A stretch of DNA of 22,598 bases from an uncultured Lachnospiraceae bacterium (GCA_902496125.1 CABUZU010000015.1:1-22598), one strand, 5' to 3'; positions 1 to 9,137 are shown, counted from the stretch's first letter. Numbers and translations: made by a program. The notes: generated by a model not told the origin, from the sequence alone.

Positions 1-2
1 AT

Positions 3-506
3 TTAGGGTTCGTATTTCAAGATTTTAACCTATTAGATACTTTCTCATTAAAGGATAATATTTTTCTTCCATTGGTTCTTAGTGGAACGCCGGTAAAGGA
101 AATGGAAGAACGTCTTCAGCCAATTGTAAAAAAACTTGGGATTTCACAAATCTTAGAAAAATATCCTTATGAAGTTTCAGGAGGACAAAAGCAACGCGCT
201 GCAGTGGCAAGAGCGTTGATTACAAAACCAAAACTTATTCTTGCAGATGAACCTTCTGGAGCATTAGATTCAAAGGCAACAGATAGATTATTAGAAATTT
301 TTAGCGAAATTAATTTTGAAGGACAGACCATAGTCATGGTTACACATTCTACAAAGGCTGCAAGTCATGCCGGAAGAGTGTTATTTATTAAAGATGGCGA
401 AATTTTTCATCAGATTTATCGAGGTAATAGTACCAATGAACAGATGTATCAAAAGATTTCAGATACGCTAACTTTACTTGCGACAGGTGGTGAAAAGGAT
501 GAGTAG
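3..506 (+). CDS. BceA-type ABC transporter ATP-binding protein (5' end outside window)
   Basis: Partial: the frame is open from position 3, so the start and the Walker A motif lie off the left edge. Visible in order are a Q-loop (FVFQDFNLLD), the ABC signature VSGGQKQRAAVARAL, Walker B LILADEPSGALD with the D-loop, and the H-loop histidine in VTHSTKAA. SGALDS after Walker B is typical of the LolD/MacB/BceA class, whose members energise FtsX-like permeases. The permease gene follows with an 8-nt overlap (ATGAGTAG), which implies translational coupling and a shared complex on the cytoplasmic membrane face. By family, such pairs remove bacitracin-like or lantibiotic peptides from their lipid targets. 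The substrate cannot be read from sequence, and the usual BceRS two-component genes, if present, are outside the window. An internal TTG at 72 is not the real start, because conserved sequence continues upstream. Confidence 0.93.
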   Translation, partial: LGFVFQDFNLLDTFSLKDNIFLPLVLSGTPVKEMEERLQPIVKKLGISQILEKYPYEVSGGQKQRAAVARALITKPKLILADEPSGALDSKATDRLLEIFSEINFEGQTIVMVTHSTKAASHAGRVLFIKDGEIFHQIYRGNSTNEQMYQKISDTLTLLATGGEKDE

Positions 507-2427
507 AACATTTTTTGAAAAGCTTGCATTTAATAATTTAAAAAAGAATAAAAAGACCTACCTACCGTATTTACTTACTTGTATTGTGACGATTGCAATG
601 TTTTATATGATTAAATCATTATCTGTAAATCCAGGATTAAGTGATTTAGTTGGAGCAAATATTATTGTTTATACGCTAGAACTTGGAACGTATGTAATTT
701 CCTTATTTGCAATTATTTTCTTATTTTATACGAATAGTTTTTTAATCAAGCGTCGTCAAAAAGAATTTGGTATCTTTAATATATTAGGAATGGAAAAAAG
801 ACATCTTGCAAAGATGTTAGGTCTAGAAACCTTGTATATCGCAGCAATTAGTCTTGGATTTGGACTTTTTATTGGAATTGTTTTAGATAAAGCGATGTAT
901 TTATTAATTCTAAAAATTATTGGTGTAGAGGTTTCACTTGGATTTTTCTTATCAAAGCAAGCGATTTTTAGTACGATTATACTATTTGGAATCATCTTTT
1001 TGCTTATTTACTTAAATGAGGTACGAATTGTATATGTTTCAAAATCCATCGATTTATTACATGGGGGAAATGTAGGGGAAAAAGAACCTAAGACGAAGTG
1101 GTTTATCACACTTGTCGGTATTGTTTGCTTAGTAGCAGGATATTATTTAGCGATTACAACAAAGAATCCAATTTCTTCTTTGTATCGTTTCTTTGTAGCA
1201 GTTATTTTAGTGATTGTCGCAACCTATTTTTTATTTACAGCAGGAAGCATTGCTTTTCTTAAGATTTTAAAGAAGAATAAGAGGTATTATTATCAGACCA
1301 AGCATTTTATTAGTGTATCGGGGATGATTTATCGTATGAAACAAAATGCAGTCGGTCTTTCTAATATCTGTATTTTATCAACGATGGTACTTGTCATGGT
1401 GTCGACAACGACCTCAATGATGGTGGGATTAACTGATATTTTAGATACAAGGTATCCAAGTGATTTTTCAGTTTATTTACAAGAAGATGAAAAAGGGGCG
1501 ATTAATCAGATAAAAAAAATAACCTCAGATAGAGAAGAGGAAGTAGAATACACCTATTTAAATCTTTTTGCGTTAAAGAATGGCAATCAATATGAAATTA
1601 ATATGAATAAGCTTTCGGCAACTGACGTAGAAAATGTATATGTTTTGATGTTTCTTTCGTTAGATGATTATAATGACATTATGGGAGAGAGCAGAACTTT
1701 AAAAGATGATGAAATCTTATTGTATTCCCCAAGGCAGAAGTATGAAGGTCAAACCTTTAAGCTTTCAGGAAAGGAATATAAGATTTCAGAACAATTAGAA
1801 AACTTTGTTGGCAATGGTCAGATTGCATCGAATATATCAAGTGCTTATTATATTGTACTTTCAAGTCAAGATAAATTAACAGCGTTAAGTGAAAAAACGA
1901 AAACGCCACTAGTTACTTATTATGGTTTTAACTCATCAAAAGATGACAAAGCACAAGAAGAACTTTACTATGAAATTAAGAAAGAATTAAAAATAGAGGT
2001 AGAATCTCGTGTACAGGCAAGAATCGGTGCATTAGGTTTATATGGTGGTTTATTCTTTTTAGGAATTTTTTTAGGAAGTTTATTTTTGATGGCAACGGTA
2101 TTAATTATTTACTATAAGCAGATTTCAGAAGGATATGAAGACCGTGAACGCTTTATTATTATGCAAAATGTAGGGCTTAGTAAAGCGGAAGTCAAAGAAG
2201 CAATTCGTTCACAGATTTTAACGGTATTTTTCTTACCATTAGTGGTAGCAGGAATCCATGTGATGGCAGCTTTTCCACTAATGTCAAAATTGTTGTCATT
2301 ATTAAATATGACAAATACAACGCTTTATGTCTTAAGTACCATTGGATGCTTTGTGGTTTTTGCAATTTTATATATTATCATTTATAGTTTAACTGCAAAG
2401 ACTTATTATAAAATTGTTAGCAAATAG
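499..2427 (+). CDS. BceB-type FtsX-like ABC transporter permease
   Basis: 642 aa from ATG 499, preceded by an AGGTGG-type ribosome site inside the upstream gene; an upstream TTG at 478 has no better support. Hydrophobic segments suggest ten membrane helices: near residues 22-39, 54-78, 108-135, 155-180, 203-222, 230-255, 290-312, then a long polar stretch of about 200 residues, then 520-545, 575-600 and 608-635. This 7+3 layout with a large extracellular domain between helices 7 and 8 is the BceB/VraG pattern and sets it apart from four-helix MacB-type FtsX proteins. Length fits the family (about 620-670). In known BceB proteins the extracellular domain recognises the peptide or its lipid complex and signals to a partner histidine kinase. 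No kinase gene is seen downstream. The specific peptide is unknown. Confidence 0.9.
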   Translation: MSRTFFEKLAFNNLKKNKKTYLPYLLTCIVTIAMFYMIKSLSVNPGLSDLVGANIIVYTLELGTYVISLFAIIFLFYTNSFLIKRRQKEFGIFNILGMEKRHLAKMLGLETLYIAAISLGFGLFIGIVLDKAMYLLILKIIGVEVSLGFFLSKQAIFSTIILFGIIFLLIYLNEVRIVYVSKSIDLLHGGNVGEKEPKTKWFITLVGIVCLVAGYYLAITTKNPISSLYRFFVAVILVIVATYFLFTAGSIAFLKILKKNKRYYYQTKHFISVSGMIYRMKQNAVGLSNICILSTMVLVMVSTTTSMMVGLTDILDTRYPSDFSVYLQEDEKGAINQIKKITSDREEEVEYTYLNLFALKNGNQYEINMNKLSATDVENVYVLMFLSLDDYNDIMGESRTLKDDEILLYSPRQKYEGQTFKLSGKEYKISEQLENFVGNGQIASNISSAYYIVLSSQDKLTALSEKTKTPLVTYYGFNSSKDDKAQEELYYEIKKELKIEVESRVQARIGALGLYGGLFFLGIFLGSLFLMATVLIIYYKQISEGYEDRERFIIMQNVGLSKAEVKEAIRSQILTVFFLPLVVAGIHVMAAFPLMSKLLSLLNMTNTTLYVLSTIGCFVVFAILYIIIYSLTAKTYYKIVSK

Positions 2428-2431
2428 TGGC

Positions 2432-2459
2432 AACTTTTTAATCTTACTTGCATATGTTA
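2432..2459 (+). promoter_or_regulatory. possible sigma-K-type promoter for the SleC-like gene
   Basis: AAC at 2432-2434, 16 nt, then CATATGTTA at 2451-2459, which fits the mother-cell sigma-K pattern AC-N16-CATANNNTA. Transcription would begin near 2466 and leave a short leader with AGAGGG (2480-2485) before ATG 2492. A sigma-A alternative in the same place, TTGCAT (2448-2453)-N17-TAAAAC (2471-2476), leaves almost no leader. The call is an inference helped by the product being a spore protein. Confidence 0.35.
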
Positions 2460-2491
2460 CTTTGATAGAGTAAAACCTAGAGGGAAAATCT

Positions 2492-3736
2492 ATGAAGATA
2501 GCACAAAGTGACGACAGAGGATATTTACAAGTAAATGTAACAAGGGCAAGTAATCAGTATCCGATTGAGGATGCGGTAGTAGACATTGCTTATAGCAGTG
2601 ACCCCGAAAATATTATTGAGGAGTTAAAGACAAATCCATCAGGACAGACAGAAGAAATTGAACTTCCAACTCCTCCACTTGAATATAGCCAGGAACCGAG
2701 TCGTGATAGACCGTATGAAGATTATACGATTACGATTAAAGCTCCTGGCTATGATACGCTTACGATTACAGGGAGTGAATTACTTCCGGATACGGTTTCT
2801 ATTCAGCCAGCTCGTTTGATTAGTAATAATTCACAGCCTGAGGATATTACAATTCCTGATCATACTTTATATGGGACTTATCCACCTAAGATTCCAGAAG
2901 AAGAGGTAAAGCCACTTCCAGAAGGAGGAGAAATTGTACTGACAAGGGTTGTTATTCCAGAGTATATTATTGTGCATGATGGGGTGCCATCGGATAGAAG
3001 TGCACCGAATTATTATGTTCCTTATACGGATTATATTAAAAATGTAGCGTGTAGCGAAATCTATGCAAACTGGCCAACGGAGGCAATTGTAGCCAATGTA
3101 TTGGCGATTCAGTCTTTTACAATGAACCGTGTTTATACGGAATGGTACCGAGGGAAAGGATATGATTTTACGATTACTTCATCAACGGCTTATGACCAGA
3201 AATTTATCTATCAAAGAAATATTTTTGAAAGTATTAGCGATGTAGTGGATGAGATTTTTGATAGCTATTTATCAAGACCAGATGTAAAGCAGCCGATTAT
3301 GACACAGTACTGTGATGGGCAGTATGTAAGTTGTGAAGATAGAGGGTGGATGACACAGTGGGGCTCTAAAAATTTAGCAGCAGGTGGTAGTTCTGCGATT
3401 AACATTTTACGTAACTACTATGGATATGATATTTATGTAAATTCCGCAGAACAAATCAGTGGAGTTCCTGTTTCTTATCCGGGATATCCATTAAGTCTTG
3501 GTTCGTCTGGAGAGTCGGTAAGGCATCTACAAGAACAGCTTAATGTAATTGGAGAGGTTTATACACAAATCGGACAATTAATAGTAGATGGTGTCTATGG
3601 AAGAGCTACTGAAGAAGCCGTAAGAAATTTTCAAAGTATCTTTGGATTAACACAGGATGGGATTGTAGGACGAGGGACTTGGTATAAAATTTCGCAAATT
3701 TATGTTGGGATTACAAGAATTGCAGAAACTGTTTGA
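2492..3736 (+). CDS. SleC-like spore cortex-lytic protein (SpoIID-like domain plus peptidoglycan-binding domain)
   Basis: 414 aa, close to clostridial SleC (about 420-440). Residues 10-110 look like a carboxypeptidase-regulatory-type beta domain (pro-region). Residues 150-335 match the SpoIID/SleC lytic transglycosylase region: VPYTDYIKNVACSEI then WPTEAIVANVLAIQSF, with E189 at the place of the SpoIID catalytic glutamate, TAYDQKF, and YCDGQYVSCEDRGWMTQWGS before LRNYYGYDI. Residues 340-405 form a PG_binding_1 domain (SGESVRHLQEQLN ... DGVYGRATEEAVRNFQ ... GTWYKIS). PEYIIVHDGVPSD near residue 157 marks where the mature enzyme would begin by analogy with SleC. No classical signal peptide or membrane helix is seen. 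Family role: breaking cortex peptidoglycan during germination after activation by Csp proteases; no csp gene is nearby. Clostridial genomes carry several paralogues, so orthology to sleC itself is not certain. Confidence 0.78.
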   Translation: MKIAQSDDRGYLQVNVTRASNQYPIEDAVVDIAYSSDPENIIEELKTNPSGQTEEIELPTPPLEYSQEPSRDRPYEDYTITIKAPGYDTLTITGSELLPDTVSIQPARLISNNSQPEDITIPDHTLYGTYPPKIPEEEVKPLPEGGEIVLTRVVIPEYIIVHDGVPSDRSAPNYYVPYTDYIKNVACSEIYANWPTEAIVANVLAIQSFTMNRVYTEWYRGKGYDFTITSSTAYDQKFIYQRNIFESISDVVDEIFDSYLSRPDVKQPIMTQYCDGQYVSCEDRGWMTQWGSKNLAAGGSSAINILRNYYGYDIYVNSAEQISGVPVSYPGYPLSLGSSGESVRHLQEQLNVIGEVYTQIGQLIVDGVYGRATEEAVRNFQSIFGLTQDGIVGRGTWYKISQIYVGITRIAETV

Positions 3737-3743
3737 TTATTGA

Positions 3744-3772
3744 TTGAAAAACTTCATAAAAACTGTTAAAAT
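3744..3772 (+). promoter_or_regulatory. sigma-A promoter of the patatin-like gene
   Basis: TTGAAA (3744-3749), 17 nt, TAAAAT (3767-3772). The predicted start, about 3779, falls inside the inverted repeat that follows. Confidence 0.6.
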
Positions 3773-3796
3773 AAAAGAGGTCGTATGACCTCTTTT
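3773..3796 (+). terminator. perfect 10-bp inverted repeat: terminator of the SleC-like gene and/or operator
   Basis: AAAAGAGGTC (3773-3782), loop GTAT, GACCTCTTTT (3787-3796). The arms match perfectly and the right arm ends in four T, so the hairpin can act as an intrinsic terminator, in either direction, for the upstream gene. It also starts directly after the -10 box of the next gene, so it would sit at that gene's transcription start. Confidence 0.55.
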
Positions 3797-3824
3797 ATAA
3801 TTATAGAAAGGAAGTGGAAAATCA

Positions 3825-4667
3825 ATGAGTTATGGACTAGTTTTAGAAGGCGGAGCAATGCGTGGAATTTATACAGCTGGCGTATTAGATGTATTAATGG
3901 AGAAAGAGGTAGTAGTAGATGGTGTAATTGGTGTATCCGCTGGTGCACTCTATGGTTGTTCTTATGTATCTGGTCAGATAAAAAGAAGTATCCGCTATAC
4001 TTTTAAATATCGTTCGGACAGGCATTTTATGGGGCTGTATTCATTAATTCGAACAGGAGATATTGTTGGGGAAGAATTTTGCTATCATACGATTCCAGAA
4101 AAATTAGACCCTTTTGATAATGAGGCATTAAAAGCATCGGATACGAAGTTTTATGTTACTTGTACGAATGTAGAAACTGGTAAGGCAGAATACATTCATT
4201 GTACGGATTTATTTGAGCAGATTGAATATCTAAGAGCTTCTGCATCGATGCCTTATGTTTCTAAGATTGTAGAAATTGATGGAAAAAAATATTTAGATGG
4301 TGGAGTAGCAGATAGTATTCCAATTGAAGCATTTAGAAATTTAGGATATGATAAAAATATTGTAGTACTCACAAGACCAAGAGACTATTGTAAGCCACCC
4401 ACAAATCCAAAACCTGCTAAAATTTTATACAAAAAATATCCAGAGTTTTGCAAGGCGATTGAAGATAGACATATCAATTATAATAATACGCTATTAAGGC
4501 TTGAGGAGTTAGAAGAAAAAGGTGAGGTAATTGTGATTGCACCTAGTGTAGATATGCATATTCACCGTATGGAAAAGGACAAAGACAAGATTTTAGCGAT
4601 GTATAAATTGGGAAGAAAGGATGCGCTTAGAAGCTTAAAAAATATACAGGAGTTTATGCATAAATAA
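3825..4667 (+). CDS. patatin-like phospholipase family protein
   Basis: 280 aa, ATG 3825 with GAAAGGAAG upstream. The patatin fold signatures are all present: the oxyanion loop GLVLEGGAMRG (residues 4-14), the nucleophile elbow GVSAG with Ser38, and the DGG motif with Asp158 (LDGGVADSIP), giving the Ser-Asp dyad. The length and the C-terminal part (HINYNNTLLRLEELEEKGEVIVI, residues about 218-240) fit the bacterial cytoplasmic patatin group without a signal peptide. Family activity is hydrolysis of acyl esters of phospholipids or other lipids; the natural substrate here is unknown. It appears monocistronic, with its own promoter, and is followed by the separately promoted carAB operon. No terminator was recognised between 4668 and 4717. 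Confidence 0.9.
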   Translation: MSYGLVLEGGAMRGIYTAGVLDVLMEKEVVVDGVIGVSAGALYGCSYVSGQIKRSIRYTFKYRSDRHFMGLYSLIRTGDIVGEEFCYHTIPEKLDPFDNEALKASDTKFYVTCTNVETGKAEYIHCTDLFEQIEYLRASASMPYVSKIVEIDGKKYLDGGVADSIPIEAFRNLGYDKNIVVLTRPRDYCKPPTNPKPAKILYKKYPEFCKAIEDRHINYNNTLLRLEELEEKGEVIVIAPSVDMHIHRMEKDKDKILAMYKLGRKDALRSLKNIQEFMHK

Positions 4668-4717
4668 TTAAAGTATGTGTATAAAACGAATAAATTTAGG
4701 TTTTTTTCAAAAAAGAC

Positions 4718-4746
4718 TTGCATAGTTATAAGATTTGTGGTAGAAT
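4718..4746 (+). promoter_or_regulatory. sigma-A promoter of carAB
   Basis: TTGCAT (4718-4723), 17 nt, TAGAAT (4741-4746), with TGG just before the -10 (extended -10). The leader to ATG 4815 is about 60 nt and shows no hairpin-terminator pair or PyrR-like anti-antiterminator. AGGGAGGA at 4796-4803 is the ribosome site. Confidence 0.75.
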
Positions 4747-4814
4747 CACTGCAATTTGAGTAAAATTAAAGAAACAATAAGATTTATTTAAAAGTAGGGA
4801 GGAACAAATCAAAG

Positions 4815-5888
4815 ATGAAAGCTTTTCTTATCTTAGAAGATGGAACGATTTTTGAAGGAAAAAGCATAGGATCAACAAGAGAAAGTATTAGTGAGATCGT
4901 ATTTAATACATCAATGACTGGTTATCTCGAAGTATTAACAGACCCCTCTTATGAAGGACAGGCAGTTGTTATGACCTATCCTTTAATTGGTAATTATGGA
5001 ATTTGTTATGAAGATATGGAATCCGGACAGGCTTGGCCGGATGGTTTTATCGTTCGCGAATTATCTAGAAAACCTAGTAATTTCCGCTGTGAAGGAACGA
5101 TTCAAGAATTTTTAGAAAAATATGATATCCCTGGTATTAGTGGTATTGATACCAGAGCACTTACAAAAAGACTTAGAGGCAAAGGTGTCATGAATGGAAT
5201 GATTACTACCGATGAGTCTTTTAATTTGGAAAAAATTCTTCCAAGAATCCAAGAATACAAGCCAACAGGGGTTGTTCGCAAGGTAACTTGTGAAGAAAAG
5301 AAGGTTTATCCTGGTGATGGATTCCGTGTAGCAATGTTAGATTTTGGTGAAAAAGAAAACATTGTAAAGAATCTAGTAAAAAGAGGTTGCCATGTAACCG
5401 TATATCCTGCCTATACTTCAGCAAAAGAAATTATGTATGGACAGCCAGATGGTATTATGTTAAGTAATGGTCCTGGAGATCCTAAGGAATGTACTGAAAT
5501 TATTGAACAGTTAAAAATCCTTTATAACTCAGATATTCCAATTTTTGCGATTTGCTTAGGTCATCAATTAATGGCATTAGCAACAGGTGCAGATACCTAT
5601 AAGTTAAAATATGGACATCGTGGCGGAAACCATCCAGTAAAAGATTTAAAGACTGGAAAAGTATATATTACTTCACAAAATCATGGATATGCTGTAGACG
5701 ATAACAGCTTAGACCCAAGTGTAGCCATTCCAGCTTTTAGAAATGTTAATGACAAGACAAATGAAGGATTAGAATATGTAGGTAAAGACATTTTTACTGT
5801 ACAGTTCCATCCAGAAGCTTGCCCAGGCCCACAGGATTCGAATGATTTATTTGACAGATTTATAAAGATGATGGAGGGTGTAAGATAA
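4815..5888 (+). CDS. carA: carbamoyl phosphate synthase small subunit (glutaminase)
   Basis: 357 aa, a normal length for CarA/PyrAA (about 360-380). It releases ammonia from glutamine and passes it to CarB for carbamoyl phosphate, the shared precursor of pyrimidines and arginine. The N-terminal CPSase_sm_chain domain (residues 1-135) contains GYLEVLTDPSYEGQ and GIDTRALTKRLR. The class I glutamine amidotransferase domain (about 170-355) has the nucleophile Cys247 in FAICLGHQL and the His332/Glu334 pair in FHPEACPGP, so the triad is complete. A strong ribosome site precedes ATG 4815. carB begins on the last base of the stop codon (TAATG), giving tight coupling of the two subunits. The window does not show whether this copy serves arginine or pyrimidine synthesis: no neighbouring arg or pyr genes are present. 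Confidence 0.97.
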   Translation: MKAFLILEDGTIFEGKSIGSTRESISEIVFNTSMTGYLEVLTDPSYEGQAVVMTYPLIGNYGICYEDMESGQAWPDGFIVRELSRKPSNFRCEGTIQEFLEKYDIPGISGIDTRALTKRLRGKGVMNGMITTDESFNLEKILPRIQEYKPTGVVRKVTCEEKKVYPGDGFRVAMLDFGEKENIVKNLVKRGCHVTVYPAYTSAKEIMYGQPDGIMLSNGPGDPKECTEIIEQLKILYNSDIPIFAICLGHQLMALATGADTYKLKYGHRGGNHPVKDLKTGKVYITSQNHGYAVDDNSLDPSVAIPAFRNVNDKTNEGLEYVGKDIFTVQFHPEACPGPQDSNDLFDRFIKMMEGVR

Positions 5889-8800
5889 TGCCAAGAATTC
5901 AGGAATATAAAAAAGTAATGGTAATCGGTTCTGGTCCAATTGTTATTGGTCAGGCCGCAGAATTTGACTATGCAGGAACACAGGCTTGTCGTTCATTAAA
6001 AGAAGAAGGTGTTGAAGTTGTACTTGTAAACTCAAACCCTGCTACAATTATGACAGATAAAGATATTGCTGACCATGTTTACATTGAGCCATTAACAGCA
6101 AAGGTATTAAAAGGCATTATTCGTAAAGAAAAGCCAGATAGCTTATTACCTACTCTAGGTGGACAGGCTGCATTAAATCTTGCAATGGAATTAGAAGAAT
6201 CAGGATTCTTAAAAGAAGCAAATGTAAAATTAATCGGTACGACATCTCTTACCATTAAAAAAGCAGAAGACCGTGATGAATTTAAAAAGACGATGGAAAA
6301 AATTGGGGAACCTTGTGCACCAAGTATGGTTGTTACCAATGTAAGAGATGGTATTGCATTTACCAATACAATCGGTTATCCAGTTGTACTTCGTCCAGCT
6401 TATACCCTTGGTGGTAGTGGCGGTGGTATCGCTCACAATGAAAAAGAATTAATGGACATTTTATCAAATGGTCTTCGTTTAAGCCGTGTAGGTCAGGTTT
6501 TAGTAGAACGTTGTATCTCTGGTTGGAAGGAAGTAGAATATGAAGTAATCCGTGATGCTGCTGGTAACTGTATTACCGTTTGTAACATGGAAAACTTAGA
6601 TCCTGTTGGTGTTCATACTGGTGATAGTATCGTAGTAGCTCCTTCTCAGACTTTAGGAGATAAAGAATATCAGATGCTTAGAAGCTCTGCATTAAATATT
6701 ATTAACGAATTAGAGATTACTGGTGGATGTAACGTACAGTTTGCATTAAAACCGGATAGTTTTGAATATTGTGTAATCGAAGTAAACCCTCGTGTAAGCC
6801 GTTCATCAGCACTTGCTTCAAAAGCAACCGGTTATCCAATTGCGAAAGTAGCAGCAAAGATTGCGTTAGGTTATACTTTAGATGAAATTCCAAATGCGAT
6901 TACACATAAGACATTTGCAAGTTTTGAGCCAATGCTTGACTATTGTGTAGTTAAGATTCCAAAATGGCCATTTGATAAATTCATCAGTGCAAAACGTACG
7001 CTTTCTACTCAGATGAAGGCAACGGGTGAGGTTATGAGTATTTGTACTAATTTTGAAGGTGCTTTAATGAAAGCTTTCCGTTCTTTAGAGCAAAATACTT
7101 ATAGTCTTGAATATCCAGGACTTGCTGAGATGGATGACGATGAAGTACAGCGTAAACTTTATCGTATTGATGATAGACGAGTATTTGTAATTGCAGAAGC
7201 ACTTCGTCGTGGATTTTCCGAAGAATTAATTCATGATATTACAAAGATTGACCTTTGGTTTATTGATAAAATTGCTATTTTAGTAGAAATGGAACAGGCT
7301 CTTAAGAATAATGAGCTTACAGTGGACTTATTAAAAGAAGCAAAACGTTTAGAATATCCAGACCGTATCATTGCTAAATTAACTGGTAAGAGTGAAGAAG
7401 AAATCAAACAGATGCGTTATGACAATGGTATTATTGCATCTTATAAGATGGTTGATACTTGTGCCGCAGAATTTGATGCAATGACTCCATACTATTATTC
7501 ATGCTTTGATGGAGAAAATGAAGCAAACCCTACAAGCGATAAAGAAAAAATCTTAGTATTAGGTTCTGGTCCAATTCGTATCGGTCAAGGTATCGAATTT
7601 GACTTCTGCTCTGTACACAGTGTATGGGCATTTAAGAAGCTTGGATATGAGACCATTATTGTAAATAACAATCCAGAAACTGTTTCAACAGACTTTGATA
7701 TTGCAGATAAGTTATACTTTGAACCATTGACTCCAGAAGATGTAGAAAGTATTGTAAGACTTGAAAAACCAACTGGAGCAGTAGTACAGTTTGGTGGTCA
7801 GACAGCGATTAAGTTAACAGAAGATTTAATGAAGATGGGAGTACCAATTCTTGGAACCTCAGCAGATGATGTTGATGCAGCAGAAGATAGAGAACGTTTT
7901 GATGCAATTCTAGAAGAATGTTGTATTCCAAGACCTGCTGGTGATACCGTATTTACTTGTGATGAAGCGATTGAAGTTGCTAACCGCTTAGGTTATCCAG
8001 TACTTGTTCGTCCTTCTTATGTACTTGGTGGTGCTGGTATGCAGATTGCAATCAATGATGATGATATTCGTAGATTTATGACGATTATCAATCGTACTGT
8101 ACAAGAACATCCAGTATTAGTTGATAAATATTTGGTAGGTCGAGAAGTAGAAGTCGATGCTGTTTGTGATGGAGAAGAAGTATTAATTCCAGGTATTATG
8201 GAACACGTTGAACGTTCTGGTATCCATTCAGGAGATAGTATTTCTGTATATCCACCACAGAATTTATCACCTCGTATTGAAAAATTAATTGCACGTTATA
8301 CAAGATCACTTGCTCGTGCATTACATGTAAAAGGTTTAATTAATATTCAGTTCATCGTACATGATGATGAAATCTTTGTTATTGAAGTAAATCCTCGTTC
8401 TAGTCGTACCATTCCTTATATTAGTAAGGTTACAGGTATTCCAATTGTTAAGCTAGCAGCTCAGGTAATCTTAGGAAAGACAATTAAAGAATTAGGATAT
8501 GAACCAGGCTTACAAAAGAAAGCTGATTATATTGCAATTAAGATGCCAGTATTCTCATTTGAGAAGCTTCGTGGTGCTGATATCGGACTTGGACCTGAAA
8601 TGAAGTCTACAGGTGAAGTACTTGGTATTGCTCCAACCTTCCATGAAGCACTTTATAAAGCATTTATTGGTGCAGGAATCAATCTTCCACAGACGAAACA
8701 GATGGTTATTACAGTAAAAGACTCTGATAAGATGGAATGTATTGAGATGGCAGCCCGCTTTAAGAAATTAGGATATACCATTTTTGCTACCAGTGGTACA

Positions 8801-9097
8801 GCAAGAATCTTAATGGATAATGGCGTATTTGCAATTCCAATTAATAAGATTGAATCCGAATCACCAAATATCTTAGATTTAATTTTAGACCATCACATTG
8901 ATTTAGTTATTGATACTCCTAGTCAGGGTAATAAATCAAATGACGGTTTCTTAATTAGACGTAATGCAATTGAAACTGGTATTACTGTATTGACTTCAAT
9001 TGATACCGCAAATGCACTTGCAACAAGTCTTGAGCATGTAGAAGATGAAAATCATCTAACTGCAATTGATATTGCAACCATTAGCACAAGAGAATAA
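5888..9097 (+). CDS. carB: carbamoyl phosphate synthase large subunit
   Basis: 1069 aa, against 1073 in E. coli. It is the synthetase: two homologous ATP-grasp halves make carboxyphosphate and then carbamoyl phosphate. The first half (about 1-400) has GSGPIVIGQAAEFDYAG, RPAYTLGGSGGG and the metal-binding VIEVNPRVSRSSAL. The oligomerisation region spans about 400-550. The second half (about 550-930) repeats GSGPIRIGQGIEFDF, RPSYVLGGAGM and VIEVNPRSSRTIPY. The C-terminal MGS-like allosteric domain (about 935-1069) keeps the effector-pocket threonines in ATSGTA and the lysine in INKIES; the lysine that E. coli has in its LAAK stretch appears to be arginine here (MAARF). It shares one base with the carA stop and is followed by an intrinsic terminator, so carAB is a two-gene operon. 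Confidence 0.98.
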   Translation: MPRIQEYKKVMVIGSGPIVIGQAAEFDYAGTQACRSLKEEGVEVVLVNSNPATIMTDKDIADHVYIEPLTAKVLKGIIRKEKPDSLLPTLGGQAALNLAMELEESGFLKEANVKLIGTTSLTIKKAEDRDEFKKTMEKIGEPCAPSMVVTNVRDGIAFTNTIGYPVVLRPAYTLGGSGGGIAHNEKELMDILSNGLRLSRVGQVLVERCISGWKEVEYEVIRDAAGNCITVCNMENLDPVGVHTGDSIVVAPSQTLGDKEYQMLRSSALNIINELEITGGCNVQFALKPDSFEYCVIEVNPRVSRSSALASKATGYPIAKVAAKIALGYTLDEIPNAITHKTFASFEPMLDYCVVKIPKWPFDKFISAKRTLSTQMKATGEVMSICTNFEGALMKAFRSLEQNTYSLEYPGLAEMDDDEVQRKLYRIDDRRVFVIAEALRRGFSEELIHDITKIDLWFIDKIAILVEMEQALKNNELTVDLLKEAKRLEYPDRIIAKLTGKSEEEIKQMRYDNGIIASYKMVDTCAAEFDAMTPYYYSCFDGENEANPTSDKEKILVLGSGPIRIGQGIEFDFCSVHSVWAFKKLGYETIIVNNNPETVSTDFDIADKLYFEPLTPEDVESIVRLEKPTGAVVQFGGQTAIKLTEDLMKMGVPILGTSADDVDAAEDRERFDAILEECCIPRPAGDTVFTCDEAIEVANRLGYPVLVRPSYVLGGAGMQIAINDDDIRRFMTIINRTVQEHPVLVDKYLVGREVEVDAVCDGEEVLIPGIMEHVERSGIHSGDSISVYPPQNLSPRIEKLIARYTRSLARALHVKGLINIQFIVHDDEIFVIEVNPRSSRTIPYISKVTGIPIVKLAAQVILGKTIKELGYEPGLQKKADYIAIKMPVFSFEKLRGADIGLGPEMKSTGEVLGIAPTFHEALYKAFIGAGINLPQTKQMVITVKDSDKMECIEMAARFKKLGYTIFATSGTARILMDNGVFAIPINKIESESPNILDLILDHHIDLVIDTPSQGNKSNDGFLIRRNAIETGITVLTSIDTANALATSLEHVEDENHLTAIDIATISTRE

Positions 9098-9106
9098 GAA
9101 TTACTT

Positions 9107-9137
9107 AAAAGAGGCAACTTCGGTTGCTTCTTTTTTT
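9107..9137 (+). terminator. intrinsic terminator of carAB
   Basis: GAGGCAAC (9111-9118), UUCG tetraloop, GTTGCTTC (9123-9130) with one G-U pair, then seven T. An A-run before the stem extends it. Confidence 0.88.

Noticed and set aside
3785..4006. Alternative reading frame over the start of the patatin-like gene
   Set aside because: Trp-rich low-plausibility translation in another frame of a gene with complete patatin motifs.
4747..4814. Possible PyrR-type attenuator or arginine box before carA
   Set aside because: The leader is only about 60 nt, AT-rich, with no hairpin or T-run pair and no convincing ARG-box palindrome.
5221..6436. Minus-strand open frames within carA and carB
   Set aside because: They lie entirely inside strongly conserved genes and have no start signals or recognisable motifs.
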